DNA of 64,000 nucleotides from Chroococcus sp. FPU101 (lineage in GTDB: Bacteria > Cyanobacteriota > Cyanobacteriia > Cyanobacteriales > Microcystaceae), in NCBI RefSeq assembly GCF_017312365.1, contig NZ_BLJI01000025.1:1-64000 (forward strand). The letters run 5' to 3'. The position numbers were made by a program, and so were the translations under genes. Positions 1-9,550 of this stretch are shown one piece after another. The stretch's first letter is position 1, and each line of letters starts with the position of its first letter. The notes below the pieces were generated by a model that made no database searches, was not told where the DNA came from, and saw nothing but the letters and a program-made list of their open reading frames with translations.

Positions 1-69
1 GAACTTGATTCTCAACCCGAACGCTTACGCTCCATGACTTATTTTCCTCATTTGAGAATTACAGTCTAA
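1..69 (+). CDS. 3' end of an unidentified gene (partial)
   Basis: Frame 1 is open from the window edge and ends with TAA at 67-69, leaving 22 residues that finish in PHLRITV. It could be the tail of a real gene cut by the window edge. The fragment is too short for any family to be recognised, and openness over 66 bases is weak evidence by itself. It lies directly before the Uma2 remnant. Confidence 0.35.
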   Translation, partial: ELDSQPERLRSMTYFPHLRITV

Positions 70-84
70 TTCGCAACTTAGTAT

Positions 85-306
85 GAGTTGCGTTCTCGTA
101 CTGACTCTTTATCTGACCTACAAGAAAAAATGTTAGAGTATCGAGCGAATGGGGTTCGTTTAGGTTTACTAATTAATCCTCAAGCGCAACAAGTCGAGAT
201 ATATCGAGTCAATCAAGAGGTGGAAATCTTACAATCACCCACACAAATTAATTGTGACGAGGTGTTATCAGGATTTCGGTTAGATTTAAGCAAAATTTGG
301 CAATAA
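85..306 (+). pseudogene. Uma2-family endonuclease remnant (C-terminal third only)
   Basis: The reading frame from about 88 to 306 encodes the last 72 residues of a Uma2 (DUF820) protein, nearly identical to the end of the complete copy at 355-954. It has the same LRSRTDSLSDLQEKM segment and differs at only a few positions near the C-terminus. The first in-frame start-like codon is TTG at 88, inside the conserved core, and the ATG at 83 is out of frame. The catalytic PDVAW segment and the N-terminal half are absent. This looks like the 3' stump of a duplicated gene whose front was deleted, not a functional gene. Confidence 0.8.
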
Positions 307-354
307 TTTACAAATAAATCTTTATAATAGTTAGCAAAATTATCTGAGGATTTT

Positions 355-954
355 ATGACTTTATCAGAATCTTCAATTATTGAACCGATTCGACTAGATT
401 TCAGTACGCTCCATCTTACTGATGAACAATTCTATCAGCTATGTATTGCTAATCCAGAACAACCTTTAGAATTAACGGCACAAGGAGTACTACTCGTCAT
501 GTCCCCAGTCGGTGGAGAAAGTGGAAGGTCTGAAGCAGGTTTGATCGCACAGTTATATAATTGGAATAGCCAAACTCAGTTAGGTGAAGTTTTTAGCTCT
601 TCTACGGTGTTTCGTCTTCCGCTAGGTAGTCAACGCTCACCAGATGTTGCGTGGATAAAACTAGAGCGTTGGAATGCACTGACTCCCGAACATCAGCAAA
701 AATTCCCCCCTATTGCACCCGATTTTGTGATTGAGTTGCGTTCTCGTACTGACTCCTTATCTGACCTTCAAGAAAAAATGTTAGAGTATCGTGCGAATGG
801 AGTACGCTTAGGTTTACTGATTAATCCTCAAGCGCAACAAGTCGAGATTTATCGAGTTAATCAAGAAGTGGAAATCTTACAATCACCCACCCAAGTCAAT
901 TGTGACGAGGTGTTATCAGGTTTTATCTTGGATTTAAGCCAAATTTGGCAATAA
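355..954 (+). CDS. Uma2 family (DUF820) endonuclease-like protein
   Basis: A 199-residue protein of the Uma2 family, a PD-(D/E)XK nuclease fold greatly expanded in cyanobacteria. Visible family segments are LTAQGVLLVMSPVGGESG, RSPDVAWI (acidic catalytic position), PDFVIELRS (second acidic position) and QEKMLEY with the lysine, then the closing LINPQAQQVEIYR beta region. Length is normal for the family, whose cellular role is unclear. The start at 355 follows a purine-rich GAGGA at about 346-350. Its 3' part is duplicated just upstream as a remnant, so this locus has undergone local duplication. Confidence 0.85.
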   Translation: MTLSESSIIEPIRLDFSTLHLTDEQFYQLCIANPEQPLELTAQGVLLVMSPVGGESGRSEAGLIAQLYNWNSQTQLGEVFSSSTVFRLPLGSQRSPDVAWIKLERWNALTPEHQQKFPPIAPDFVIELRSRTDSLSDLQEKMLEYRANGVRLGLLINPQAQQVEIYRVNQEVEILQSPTQVNCDEVLSGFILDLSQIWQ

Positions 955-1040
955 TTTTCGTAGTGTGAGTTTTAGGTGTTCATAATCGAATCAATGCTAT
1001 AGTAATTCATCAATCTTATAAGTTACGGTAAAAGGAAGTG

Positions 1041-2840
1041 ATGAAAATATCTAAGATTTCTAAATATATAACTTTATTCACCAGTTTTTTAATATTTATA
1101 ACTCTTCTCGATATCATTATTGCAAAAAGTATATATCATCCCCTCATTTATCCTTACAAGTTTTTAAGTTGGTTAATCTCTACTGATTCTACTTCTGCTC
1201 AAACCCCTAATAATTCTCCTTCTAAAATGACCGTTTCTACTAAAAATAGAATGGTTGTCACGACACAACATGAAGCGACAAAAGTCGGAATACAAATTCT
1301 AAATCAAGGAGGAAATGCGATCGATGCTGCGGTTGCTATTGGTTATGCACTCGCGGTTACTGATCCTTGTTGTGGAAATTTAGGAGGAGGTGGATTTATG
1401 CTAATTCGTTTAGCAAATGATAAAGAGACTTTTATCAATTTTCGGGAAAAAGCACCCCTCGCATCGACACCGAATATGTATTTAGATGAACAAGGAAAAG
1501 TCGCTACTGACAGAAGTCGAAAAGGTTATTTAGCAGTTGGTGTACCAGGGACAGTAAAAGGATTAGATTACGCTTTAAATCAATATGGTACTTTATCGAG
1601 ACAACAAGTTATTAAACCGTCAATTCAGTTAGCAGAAAAAGGATTTATCTTAACTGAAGGTGACATTAGAATTTTAAAATTAAACGATAAAAAATTTACA
1701 GAACCGAATGTTGCTGCGATTTTTCTTAAAGATGGCAAAAATAGTTATCAAGTTGGCGATTATCTGATTCAAAAAGAATTAGCTAAAACCCTGAAACTAA
1801 TATCCGAGAAAGGTACAGATGTTTTTTACAATGGAATAATTGCCCAAAAAATTGTCCAAGCAAGTCAAGCAAATCAGGGTATTTTAAGTCTCAAAGATTT
1901 TCAGCAATATTCGATTACTGAACAAGAACCTCTACGCTGTAATTATCGCGGTTATGTCGTGATTTCCGCTCCACCCCCAGGAGGAGGAACCACAGTCTGT
2001 CAAATGCTGAATATTTTGGAAGGATATAACCTCAAAAAATTAGGTTTTCAGACTCCACAAAGCTTACATTTGATGTTATCGGCGATGTTATATGCTTATA
2101 GCGATCGTAATCTTTATTTAGGTGATCCCAAGTTTGTCAATATGCCTTTAAATAGACTTTTAGCCAAAGATTACGCCAAACAAATTAGAACAAAAATCTT
2201 ACCCAATAAAGCGAGAAACCCTGAAGAACTCTATCAACCAATTCTAAAACCAGAAGGAATGAATACAACTCATTATTCTGTAGTCGATAAAGATGGGAAT
2301 GCGGTTTCTGTGACCTATACCATTAATTCTAATTTTGGTGCGGCAGTGATGGCAGGTGATACTGGATTTTTGTTAAATAATGAAATGGATGATTTTACCA
2401 GTAAAGCTGGGGAAGCAAATCAATTTAGCTTAATGCAAGGAAATCCTAATTTAATTCAACCGCAAAAACAGCCTCTTAGTTCGATGTCTCCCACCATTGT
2501 TACAAAAAATGGTCATCTTTTTTTAGTTACGGGGAGTCCAGGAGGTTCAACCATTCCCACGACAATTGTACAGGTGATCACCAATTTAATCGATCATCAA
2601 ATGAATTTAGAAAAAGCGGTTAATTCATCTCGCATTCATTATCAAGGTTTACCTAATGCTGTTTTAAATGAACCAAATGGGTTAAATGAGACGACGATTC
2701 AAAAATTGTTAGAAATGGGATACACCATCAAACCTTTCTACAACTGGGGTGCTGCGGAATCTATTAAAATCGATCCAGAAAAAAAATTAATCTATGGTGT
2801 GAACGATCAACGCAAACCAGCAGGACAAGCACTAGATTAG
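1041..2840 (+). CDS. ggt: gamma-glutamyltransferase (glutathione hydrolase)
   Basis: About 600 residues, the size of the self-processing gamma-glutamyltranspeptidase family, which cleaves glutathione and transfers the gamma-glutamyl group outside the cytoplasm. A hydrophobic segment at residues 10-30 is a probable signal or anchor. The core begins with the ATKVGIQILNQGGNAIDAAVA region. The autoprocessing site with nucleophile Thr is in NTTHYSVVDKDGNAV (first Thr about residue 410 counting from a GTG at 1038), and the substrate loop GSPGGS follows. A Shine-Dalgarno-like AAAGGAAG at 1031-1038 overlaps the GTG, so ATG 1041 is the more likely start. It stops 34 bases before gltX on the same strand. 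Confidence 0.92.
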   Translation: MKISKISKYITLFTSFLIFITLLDIIIAKSIYHPLIYPYKFLSWLISTDSTSAQTPNNSPSKMTVSTKNRMVVTTQHEATKVGIQILNQGGNAIDAAVAIGYALAVTDPCCGNLGGGGFMLIRLANDKETFINFREKAPLASTPNMYLDEQGKVATDRSRKGYLAVGVPGTVKGLDYALNQYGTLSRQQVIKPSIQLAEKGFILTEGDIRILKLNDKKFTEPNVAAIFLKDGKNSYQVGDYLIQKELAKTLKLISEKGTDVFYNGIIAQKIVQASQANQGILSLKDFQQYSITEQEPLRCNYRGYVVISAPPPGGGTTVCQMLNILEGYNLKKLGFQTPQSLHLMLSAMLYAYSDRNLYLGDPKFVNMPLNRLLAKDYAKQIRTKILPNKARNPEELYQPILKPEGMNTTHYSVVDKDGNAVSVTYTINSNFGAAVMAGDTGFLLNNEMDDFTSKAGEANQFSLMQGNPNLIQPQKQPLSSMSPTIVTKNGHLFLVTGSPGGSTIPTTIVQVITNLIDHQMNLEKAVNSSRIHYQGLPNAVLNEPNGLNETTIQKLLEMGYTIKPFYNWGAAESIKIDPEKKLIYGVNDQRKPAGQALD

Positions 2841-2874
2841 AATATAAGACTGCACTAGAATTAAAGAGGATATC

Positions 2875-4314
2875 GTGAGCGTTAGAGTTCGTATTGCACC
2901 TAGTCCAACGGGAAATTTACACATCGGAACCGCAAGAACAGCCGTTTTTAATTGGTTGTTTGCTCATCATCTGGGCGGTACATTTATACTAAGAATTGAA
3001 GATACAGATGTCGAGCGATCGCGTCCTGAGTATACCGATAATATCATGTCGGGTTTACAATGGCTTGGAATTAACTGGGATGAAGGCCCTTTTTACCAAA
3101 CTCAACGCTTAGATCTCTATCGTCAATATATTCAAACCTTGCTAGAGAAGGGTTTAGCCTATCGTTGCTATTGTACTCCAGATGAACTCGAACAAATGCG
3201 GGAAACCCAAAAAGCAAGAGGAGAGGCACCCCGCTACGATAACCGTCATCGAAATTTAAGCACAGAACAAGAGGAAGCGTTGATCTCTGAGGGTCGTATC
3301 CCTGTGATTCGTTTTAAAATTGAAGACGATCGCGAAATTGTTTGGCATGATGCAATTCGAGGTCAAGTATCATGGAAAGGCAGTGATCTCGGTGGTGATA
3401 TGGTGGTTGCACGTGCCGCAGAATTCCAAGATGAAGCGTTTGGACAACCTTTGTATAATTTAGCGGTTGTTGTCGATGATATTGATATGAAGATCACCCA
3501 TGTTATTCGAGGTGAGGATCATATTGCTAATACGGCTAAACAGATTTTGTTATATGAAGCTTATAGCGCATCTATCCCAGAATTTGCTCATACACCCCTG
3601 ATTTTGAATCAAGAAGGGCGGAAACTATCTAAAAGAGATGGAGTCACTTCAATTGATGATTTCAAAAAAATGGGTTTTTTACCCGAAGCAATGGCAAATT
3701 ATATGACTTTGCTAGGATGGACAGCCCCCGACTCGACACAAGAAATCTTTACACTAGAAGAAGCTGCCAAAGTCTTTACCTTAGAACGAGTCAATAAAGC
3801 AGGTGCTAAGTTTGATTGGGATAAATTAGACTGGATCAATAGTCAATATCTGCATCATTTAGCACCAGAGAAGTTAGTTGATCTGATTATTCCTTATTTA
3901 GAAGAAGCAGGATATCAAGATTTAAGCGCACGTACTTGGTTAGTACAACTCGCTACACTGATTGGCCCCAGTTTAACCCGTCTGACAGATACAGTCAAAG
4001 AAAGTCGTTTGCTGTTTGGGGAAACCTTAAACTTTACTGAAGATGCGCTAACTCAACTTAAAACTGCTGGAGTTAAAGAGATTCTGCAAGAGATTTTAGA
4101 CAAAATTGAAACCGAATTAACCGAAGAAACGGCTAAAGAAATTGTCAATCAAGTCACGAAATCAAAGGGAGTCAAAAAAGGTGTAGTAATGAAATCCCTT
4201 CGCGCTGGATTGATGGGAGAATTGCAGGGGCCTGATTTAATGCAATCTTGGGTTTTACTGCATCAAAAAGGTTGGGATAAATTGCGTTTACAGCAATCTT
4301 TATCTGCGGTGTAA
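2875..4314 (+). CDS. gltX: glutamyl-tRNA synthetase
   Basis: A class I aminoacyl-tRNA synthetase that charges tRNA with glutamate. In cyanobacteria the same enzyme usually also charges tRNA-Gln for later transamidation and supplies Glu-tRNA for tetrapyrrole synthesis. The HIGH-type signature is HIGT at residues 16-19 after PSPTGN, and the KMSKS-type loop is KLSKR at residues 250-254. Length of 479 residues is normal. The start is a GTG at 2875, nine bases after an AGAGGA. A strong stem-loop follows the stop. Confidence 0.97.
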   Translation: MSVRVRIAPSPTGNLHIGTARTAVFNWLFAHHLGGTFILRIEDTDVERSRPEYTDNIMSGLQWLGINWDEGPFYQTQRLDLYRQYIQTLLEKGLAYRCYCTPDELEQMRETQKARGEAPRYDNRHRNLSTEQEEALISEGRIPVIRFKIEDDREIVWHDAIRGQVSWKGSDLGGDMVVARAAEFQDEAFGQPLYNLAVVVDDIDMKITHVIRGEDHIANTAKQILLYEAYSASIPEFAHTPLILNQEGRKLSKRDGVTSIDDFKKMGFLPEAMANYMTLLGWTAPDSTQEIFTLEEAAKVFTLERVNKAGAKFDWDKLDWINSQYLHHLAPEKLVDLIIPYLEEAGYQDLSARTWLVQLATLIGPSLTRLTDTVKESRLLFGETLNFTEDALTQLKTAGVKEILQEILDKIETELTEETAKEIVNQVTKSKGVKKGVVMKSLRAGLMGELQGPDLMQSWVLLHQKGWDKLRLQQSLSAV

Positions 4315-4320
4315 AATGAG

Positions 4321-4356
4321 AGGAGTCAAGAGACAATTTTTAGTCTTTTGATTCCT
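4321..4356 (+). terminator. 14-bp stem-loop after gltX
   Basis: The arms 4321-4334 (AGGAGTCAAGAGAC) and 4343-4356 (GTCTTTTGATTCCT) pair over all 14 positions, two of them G-U, around an 8-base AT loop. It begins seven bases after the gltX stop, so it probably stabilises or ends that transcript. There is no U-tract after the second arm, so it is not a textbook intrinsic terminator. Confidence 0.5.
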
Positions 4357-4382
4357 AACTTAATCAGTTTATCTCAATATAA

Positions 4383-6140
4383 ATGAATCAAAGTTCTTGT
4401 TTTAACGAAAGAATTATAACTCAGTCGAATCAATGGCATAATCAGATTTTTTTAGATAATTGCTTAACAGTATTACAGCAAATGCCATCCGATTTTGTTA
4501 ACTTAATCGTTACATCTCCACCCTACGCCGATAGTCGCAAAAAAACATATGGTGGAATCAATCCCGATGATTATGTTACCTGGTTTCTTCCCATATCACA
4601 AGAGATTAAAAGAGTTCTAAAAGCTGATGGAACGTTCATTCTTAATATTAAAGAGAAAGCGGTTAATGGAGAACGACACAACTATGTTATAAAACTGATT
4701 TTAGAACTACAAAAACAAGGATGGTTCTGGACAGAAGAGTATATTTGGCATAAAAAAAACTGTTATCCAGGAAAATGGCCAAATCGTTTTCGTGATGCTT
4801 GGGAAAGATGTTTACAGTTTAACAAGCAAAAGAAATTTAAAATGTATCAAGAGCAAGTTATGGTTCCTATGGGAGATTGGGCAAAATCTCGGTTAAGTAA
4901 CTTGAGTGAAACTGATAAACAGCGTGATAATTCTAAAGTAGAAAGTGGCTTTGGAAAAAATATTTCAAATTGGTTAGAGCGAACAATGGCTTATCCAACA
5001 AATGTTTTACACTTAGCTACAGAATGTAATAATAAAAATCACAGTGCAGCATTTCCTAAAACCTTACCTTCTTGGTTTATTAAATTATTTACTGAACAGA
5101 ATGATCTAATTCTTGATCCCTTTTTAGGTTCGGGTACAACGTGTATAGCAGCTAAAGAACTAGGAAGAAATTATCTAGGTATTGAAATTAAAGAAGAGTA
5201 TTATAAAGTAGCCATTAATAATCTTGAAAAAACTTTATTTAATGAACAACTTAATACCATAAAACTGAATAAAAATTTTTTAAATAAAAACTATAATATG
5301 AATCAAGAAAATTATCAAATTTATCATGATTATTTAATCAATAATGTTCTAACGCCATTTTATAACAAAAGATTTGAAAAACTCAGTAAGTTAAGGTTGT
5401 CTAATGTTCTCGGACGCAAAAATCCTTATTTATTTAAGGCTAAAAATATTGAGTTAGCTGGAGATTTTGTCAAAAGTATTGTTGACGCTTTTTTGTCCTC
5501 GCAAGAAGAAACAATCTTTGGTAATTTATTAGAAGGTTTTGCAATTTATATAGCTGAAAAGTTGTATCAAGGTTTTAAATCTGATTTAAACAGTATTGAT
5601 TTAGAATTTGAAAGAAATGGAAATTATTATATTGTAGGGATTAAATCTGGTACTAACTGGGGTAACTCTGATCAAATTAATAGAATGAAAGATAACTTTA
5701 AAAAAGCTAAACAATTGATTAGAATAAAGGGTAACCACAAGGAAATTATTGCTGTAAATGGTTGTATGTACGGGAAAGATGCAAATCCTTTAAAAAAAGA
5801 TAGAGATCTCGAAAAAGTATACTTTAAATATGCTGGTCAAGATTTTTGGAATTTTCTTTCAGAAGACGATAATCTTTATCAAGAAATTATTGTACCTATC
5901 GATCAAGAAGCCCAGAAAAAAGATGCACTTTTTCAACAAACTTATGCAGCTAAAATTAACGAAATGACTCAAGAATTCATGCACGACTTTATGAATAATA
6001 ATCAGATTGACTGGACTAAACTTGTTGATTATGTTTCTAAAAGAGAAGAAGTAATATTAAATCATTCAACTGAACAGTTATCTTTAGATTTAGATGAAAC
6101 GTTAGATTTAGCAGATATTCTGGATCTAGAAGAATCTTAA
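4383..6140 (+). CDS. fused DNA methyltransferase-restriction endonuclease (PmeII-type nuclease domain)
   Basis: A 585-residue single chain with two parts. Residues 1-300 are an amino-methyltransferase of the beta arrangement: catalytic TSPPY at 44-48, a target-recognition stretch, then the SAM-binding DPFLGSGTT at 245-253 and GIEI. TSPPY is typical of N4-cytosine enzymes, although N6-adenine cannot be excluded. Residues about 305-530 resemble PmeII-family type II endonucleases (KNPYLFKAKNIELAGDFVKSIVDAFLSSQEETIFGNLLEGFAIY). Candidate PD-(D/E)XK residues are E384, D406 and K421 in VGIKSG, where the usual acidic residue before the Lys is Gly. The join at about residues 280-305 is Asn/Lys-rich, linker-like. 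It is AT-rich and has Uma2 genes behind it, consistent with acquisition. Family assignment is from memory of the motif pattern. Confidence 0.85.
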   Translation: MNQSSCFNERIITQSNQWHNQIFLDNCLTVLQQMPSDFVNLIVTSPPYADSRKKTYGGINPDDYVTWFLPISQEIKRVLKADGTFILNIKEKAVNGERHNYVIKLILELQKQGWFWTEEYIWHKKNCYPGKWPNRFRDAWERCLQFNKQKKFKMYQEQVMVPMGDWAKSRLSNLSETDKQRDNSKVESGFGKNISNWLERTMAYPTNVLHLATECNNKNHSAAFPKTLPSWFIKLFTEQNDLILDPFLGSGTTCIAAKELGRNYLGIEIKEEYYKVAINNLEKTLFNEQLNTIKLNKNFLNKNYNMNQENYQIYHDYLINNVLTPFYNKRFEKLSKLRLSNVLGRKNPYLFKAKNIELAGDFVKSIVDAFLSSQEETIFGNLLEGFAIYIAEKLYQGFKSDLNSIDLEFERNGNYYIVGIKSGTNWGNSDQINRMKDNFKKAKQLIRIKGNHKEIIAVNGCMYGKDANPLKKDRDLEKVYFKYAGQDFWNFLSEDDNLYQEIIVPIDQEAQKKDALFQQTYAAKINEMTQEFMHDFMNNNQIDWTKLVDYVSKREEVILNHSTEQLSLDLDETLDLADILDLEES

Positions 6141-6222
6141 AAAATATTGATGATCTTAAAATTTTATCGCAATTACAGTTTTTCAGAGTTACAGAAAAAA
6201 GATAATATAAAAAACTATATAT

Positions 6223-6789
6223 TTAAAAAATCTGTGATAAATCTAAAACTAAATTAGTTAATTCTGGTAAAGTCACAGTCTGATTTGGTAGATAAACAAT
6301 TTTTTGACGATAATCAAATTGATCTAAAGCTTTCTGATAGGGTTGGCTATAAGTTTCAAGTTGATTGTCGAGTAGATTAAAAATCCAATAGTGTTTAATC
6401 CCCGATTCCGCATAAAGAGGTATTTTTACCTTTTGGTCATAAGTTAAAGTAGAATCAGCGATTTCAATGACTAAAAGAATATTTTCGGGTGTCGGATGAC
6501 CAGAGAGATAATCATCATCTTTGAGTTTAGCAATAGTAAAATCGGGTTCAGGTTCACTATTCGATGATAGACTAATTGGGTCTTGACATCTTAAAACAGC
6601 TTGTCCTGTCAATAAACTACTTAAATACTTGTTTAATCTTGTACAACAAACAACATGACGTGTCCCTTTTGCTGCCATTTCAATAATTTCTCCTTGGATT
6701 AATTCGACTCGTTCATCTTCACCAAAAAAACCCAAGTCAAAAAGACGGTGAAATTCTAAAACTGAAAAGTATTTTTTAGAGGCCAGCAT
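6223..6789 (-). CDS. Uma2 family (DUF820) endonuclease-like protein, tandem copy A
   Basis: A 188-residue Uma2 protein. The family core is visible: GEDERVELIQGEII, EPEPDFTIAK (acidic site), LVIEIADSTLTYDQKVKIPLYAESGIKHYWIFN with the second acidic residue and Lys, and the closing YLPNQTVTLPEL. It differs from the neighbouring copy B at only eight positions, so the pair is a recent tandem duplication. Flanking bases are duplicated too (AGAGGCCAGCAT upstream and the 3' side AAAAAATCTGTGATAAATC). It lies convergent with the methyltransferase-nuclease fusion. Biological role is unknown. Confidence 0.85.
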   Translation of the reverse strand: MLASKKYFSVLEFHRLFDLGFFGEDERVELIQGEIIEMAAKGTRHVVCCTRLNKYLSSLLTGQAVLRCQDPISLSSNSEPEPDFTIAKLKDDDYLSGHPTPENILLVIEIADSTLTYDQKVKIPLYAESGIKHYWIFNLLDNQLETYSQPYQKALDQFDYRQKIVYLPNQTVTLPELTNLVLDLSQIF

Positions 6790-6865
6790 ATTTTTAAGTT
6801 TCTAGACTTTAATTTTTATACTAAACTTTTAATGACAATTTTTAAAAGTAACAGAAAAAGAGAAT

Positions 6866-7432
6866 TTAAAAAATCTGTGATAAATCTAAAACTAAATTAG
6901 TTAATTCTGGTAAAGTTACTGTTTGATTCGGTAAGTAAACAATTTTTTGACGATAATCAAATTGATCTAAAGCTTTCTGATAGAGTTGGCTATAAGTTTC
7001 AAGTTGATTGTCGAGTAAATTAAAAATCCAATAGTGTTTAATTCCCGATTCAGCATAAAGAGGTATTTTCACTTTTTGGTCATAAGTTAAAGTAGAATCA
7101 GCAATTTCAATGACTAAAATAATATTTTCGGGTGTAGGATGACCAGAAAGATAATCATCATCTTTTAGTTTAGCAATAGTAAAATCGGGTTCAGGTTCAC
7201 TATTCGATGATAGACTAATTGGGTCTTGACAACTTAGCACAGCTTGTCCTGCTAATAAACTACTTAAATATTTAATCAATCTTCTACAACAAACAACATG
7301 ACGTGTACCTTTTGCTGCCATTTTAATGATTTCTCCTTGGATTAATTCGACTCGCTCATCTTCACCAAAAAAACCCAAGTCAAAAAGACGGTGAAATTCT
7401 GAAACTGAAAAGTATTTTTTAGAGGCCAGCAT
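6866..7432 (-). CDS. Uma2 family (DUF820) endonuclease-like protein, tandem copy B
   Basis: The second 188-residue copy, same strand and same domain signatures as copy A, 643 bases away. Differences from copy A include Ser/Leu at residue 11, Lys/Glu in the GEII region, Arg and Ile for Thr and Asn in the CCRRLIKY segment, and Leu/Pro in TYSQLYQ. All recognisable active-site positions are retained in both copies, so neither looks dead. Its start is divergent from surE, about 65 bases apart, so the two share a promoter region. Confidence 0.85.
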   Translation of the reverse strand: MLASKKYFSVSEFHRLFDLGFFGEDERVELIQGEIIKMAAKGTRHVVCCRRLIKYLSSLLAGQAVLSCQDPISLSSNSEPEPDFTIAKLKDDDYLSGHPTPENIILVIEIADSTLTYDQKVKIPLYAESGIKHYWIFNLLDNQLETYSQLYQKALDQFDYRQKIVYLPNQTVTLPELTNLVLDLSQIF

Positions 7433-7497
7433 ATTTTTAAGTTTCTAGACTTTAATTATTATAGTACACTTTTATCATTGACTTTTAACACCTACCC

Positions 7498-8175
7498 ATG
7501 ACCCTGATTTTAACCAATGATGATGGAATTGATGCACCTGGAATACAAGCATTACAACAAGCAGTAGACGGAACAGGAATTATTGTCGCCCCAACAGGTC
7601 AATTTTCAGGTTGTGGACATCAAGTGACAACACATCAACCTTTACGTTTACATTGTCGTTCGTCAACAGAATACGCAGTTGATGGAATGCCCGCAGACTG
7701 TACTCGTATTGCCCTAAAACACCTCGTAACGGATGCCGAATGGGTGTTATCGGGAATTAATGCGGGTGGTAATTTAGGGGTAGATGTTTATATTTCTGGA
7801 ACGGTCGCAGCAGTCAGGGAAGCAACAATGTTAGGAGTTCGGGGTATTGCTGTTTCTCATTGGATAAAACGGCCGTTAGTAATAGACTGGGATTGGGCGA
7901 GTTACTGGACTGCTAAAGTATTACAAGATTTATTCACTCGTCCGTTACCCATTAATTGTTTTTGGAATGTGAATTTACCCCATTTGGAACCCGGTTCACC
8001 AGACCCAAAAATTGTATTTTGTGAACCGAGTACCCAACCTTTACCCGTTAATTATCGCGTTGAAGGGGATTTATTTTATTACTATGGAGAATACAGCAAA
8101 CGCCCCAGAAAAGAAGGCACAGATGTTGATGTCTGTTTTTCTGGAAATATTGCAGTAACTCAGATTTCTTTGTAA
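7498..8175 (+). CDS. surE: 5'/3'-nucleotidase SurE
   Basis: A 225-residue SurE phosphatase that dephosphorylates nucleoside 5'- and 3'-monophosphates using a divalent metal. The N-terminal LTNDDGIDAPG (residues 4-14) supplies the two metal-binding Asp, GQFSGCGH carries the conserved Ser, and SGINAGGNLG the conserved Asn. The C-terminal half is short compared with the E. coli protein but in line with cyanobacterial members. The ATG at 7498 follows AACACCTACCC without a clear Shine-Dalgarno sequence. It ends seven bases before the convergent gene. Confidence 0.93.
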   Translation: MTLILTNDDGIDAPGIQALQQAVDGTGIIVAPTGQFSGCGHQVTTHQPLRLHCRSSTEYAVDGMPADCTRIALKHLVTDAEWVLSGINAGGNLGVDVYISGTVAAVREATMLGVRGIAVSHWIKRPLVIDWDWASYWTAKVLQDLFTRPLPINCFWNVNLPHLEPGSPDPKIVFCEPSTQPLPVNYRVEGDLFYYYGEYSKRPRKEGTDVDVCFSGNIAVTQISL

Positions 8176-8182
8176 TGACGGG

Positions 8183-9172
8183 TTAGCGAACAAATTGGGG
8201 CATAATCTCCGCAGAAGTGAATAAACCATGTATTCCACGTCGATGTAATGCTATCCCTGCTTTTAGATAACCAAATGCTGGCCCGCAAACATTAGCTGCC
8301 ATACTGGTTTCATCACCTAATGTAAACGTATGAGTGGAAATCTTACCCTCAAATGTACGCCCTGTGATTTGAACGTTTGTACTAATTGGTTTTTTGGGAT
8401 TACGGGTATCAACAACACCACCAACTGTTACTCTATCTCTAGAACAAATTCCTGCTAGTTCTAAAATAATATCGTCTGCGTGTTCCATATTTTCTAGGGT
8501 TAGGATGCCGTTGGTTTTATCAAGAAACGCTTCTACTTCTGTATCACTCATTTTGCTGGCAGTTTCCACATCAAAACCAGGTAAATGGGCAATATCTTCT
8601 CGAATGGTAGCGCGGTATGCTTCCCAGTTGGCAATACCCACACCAAAGGTAATTTTAACTTGATGTATTTCAGTATAACTTTGAGATGCGATCGCGGAGG
8701 CTGCTGTTAAAAGTCCTGGGGTTGCACCACATCCTGTCAGATAAGTAATTCCCGCTTTGGCTAAATGGTCTTTAATTTCTAATAATTGTTCTACAGCACT
8801 GGTTCGCTTGAGAGCATCGACTAATACACCTCGCCATCCCGACTGAATAAACTGTTTAGCAACCTCAGCCATGAAAGTATTTGGTAAATTGGGTAAAGCG
8901 AGAAAATATCCGTCTACGTTAGCTTTTTCGATTAATTCTGCAATACTATTTTGGCTTAATGTTCCGTGAGGTTCCAAATATCCGACCGAACCCTGTTGAT
9001 GATAGGCTGTGATGATGCGCTCTTTATCTAAACCCTCTTCATGATAAATATAGCCTTGTTTATCGGCTGCGGCGACTAGAAGCATTTCTTGTTTGGCTGA
9101 TAAAATTCTTGCTGCGGCTTGTCCTAATCCACCAAAGCCCAAGACACCAATAGAAATCGCACTTTGATTCAT
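8183..9172 (-). CDS. saccharopine dehydrogenase-like oxidoreductase
   Basis: A 329-residue NAD(P)-binding protein. The N-terminal Rossmann motif is [16 protein letters not shown] (residues 9-24). A middle [18 protein letters not shown] segment and a C-terminal [17 protein letters not shown] resemble the saccharopine dehydrogenase-like group kept in many cyanobacteria. The substrate is unknown and the name marks only the fold. It is convergent with surE and divergent from the DUF2997 operon. Confidence 0.75.
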   Translation of the reverse strand: MNQSAISIGVLGFGGLGQAAARILSAKQEMLLVAAADKQGYIYHEEGLDKERIITAYHQQGSVGYLEPHGTLSQNSIAELIEKANVDGYFLALPNLPNTFMAEVAKQFIQSGWRGVLVDALKRTSAVEQLLEIKDHLAKAGITYLTGCGATPGLLTAASAIASQSYTEIHQVKITFGVGIANWEAYRATIREDIAHLPGFDVETASKMSDTEVEAFLDKTNGILTLENMEHADDIILELAGICSRDRVTVGGVVDTRNPKKPISTNVQITGRTFEGKISTHTFTLGDETSMAANVCGPAFGYLKAGIALHRRGIHGLFTSAEIMPQFVR

Positions 9173-9550
9173 ATGTTTACTTTACAACCAAAACCAATGG
9201 ACGATCTTTAATTATCCTGCTTCCTCGTCGCTACGTCATTAGTTTTGTTCAATAAAATATTTTAAAAATCGTATCTATAGACAATTAGCTATGGTTTAAG
9301 CGATTAAGCCCACAACTTCTGTATATTTTTATTACATTTGGCACAGAAAAAAATTTTAGCCCTTGACTACGTTAGTAAAGTTAAGCGAAACTTACAAACA
9401 ACTAAAGTAAGATACTCAGACAATGTAAACTTTTGCTAAAATTTAACACATATTGTCAAGCTTGCTTACGATTGTTAGCTAGTTTAGATTTTAGTAATTT
9501 CTTTGAGTCATCTTTTGCTGATCAAGATTAAACGGGACTGTGAACTAACT
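9173..9550. other. intergenic region between divergent genes
   Basis: About 378 bases separate the saccharopine dehydrogenase-like gene (leftward) and the DUF2997 gene (rightward), so promoters for both should lie here. An imperfect inverted repeat GTAAAGTT/AACTTAC with a short loop is at about 9373-9393, and a possible -10 (TAAGAT) for the right-hand operon is near 9410. No paired -35 box is convincing. I see no RNA gene or extra coding sequence. Confidence 0.4.

Larger units (their letters stand above)
6219..7475. repeat. tandem direct duplication, period 643 bases
   Basis: Two direct copies of about 615 bases (6219-6832 and 6862-7475) each carry a Uma2 gene plus its immediate flanks. The upstream flank has the same AGAGGCCAGCATATTTTTAA motif, and TAAGTTTCTAGACTTTAATT is also shared. 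Similarity fades outside these borders. The unit looks like a recent local gene duplication, not a mobile element: I see no transposase and no terminal inverted repeats. Confidence 0.8.
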
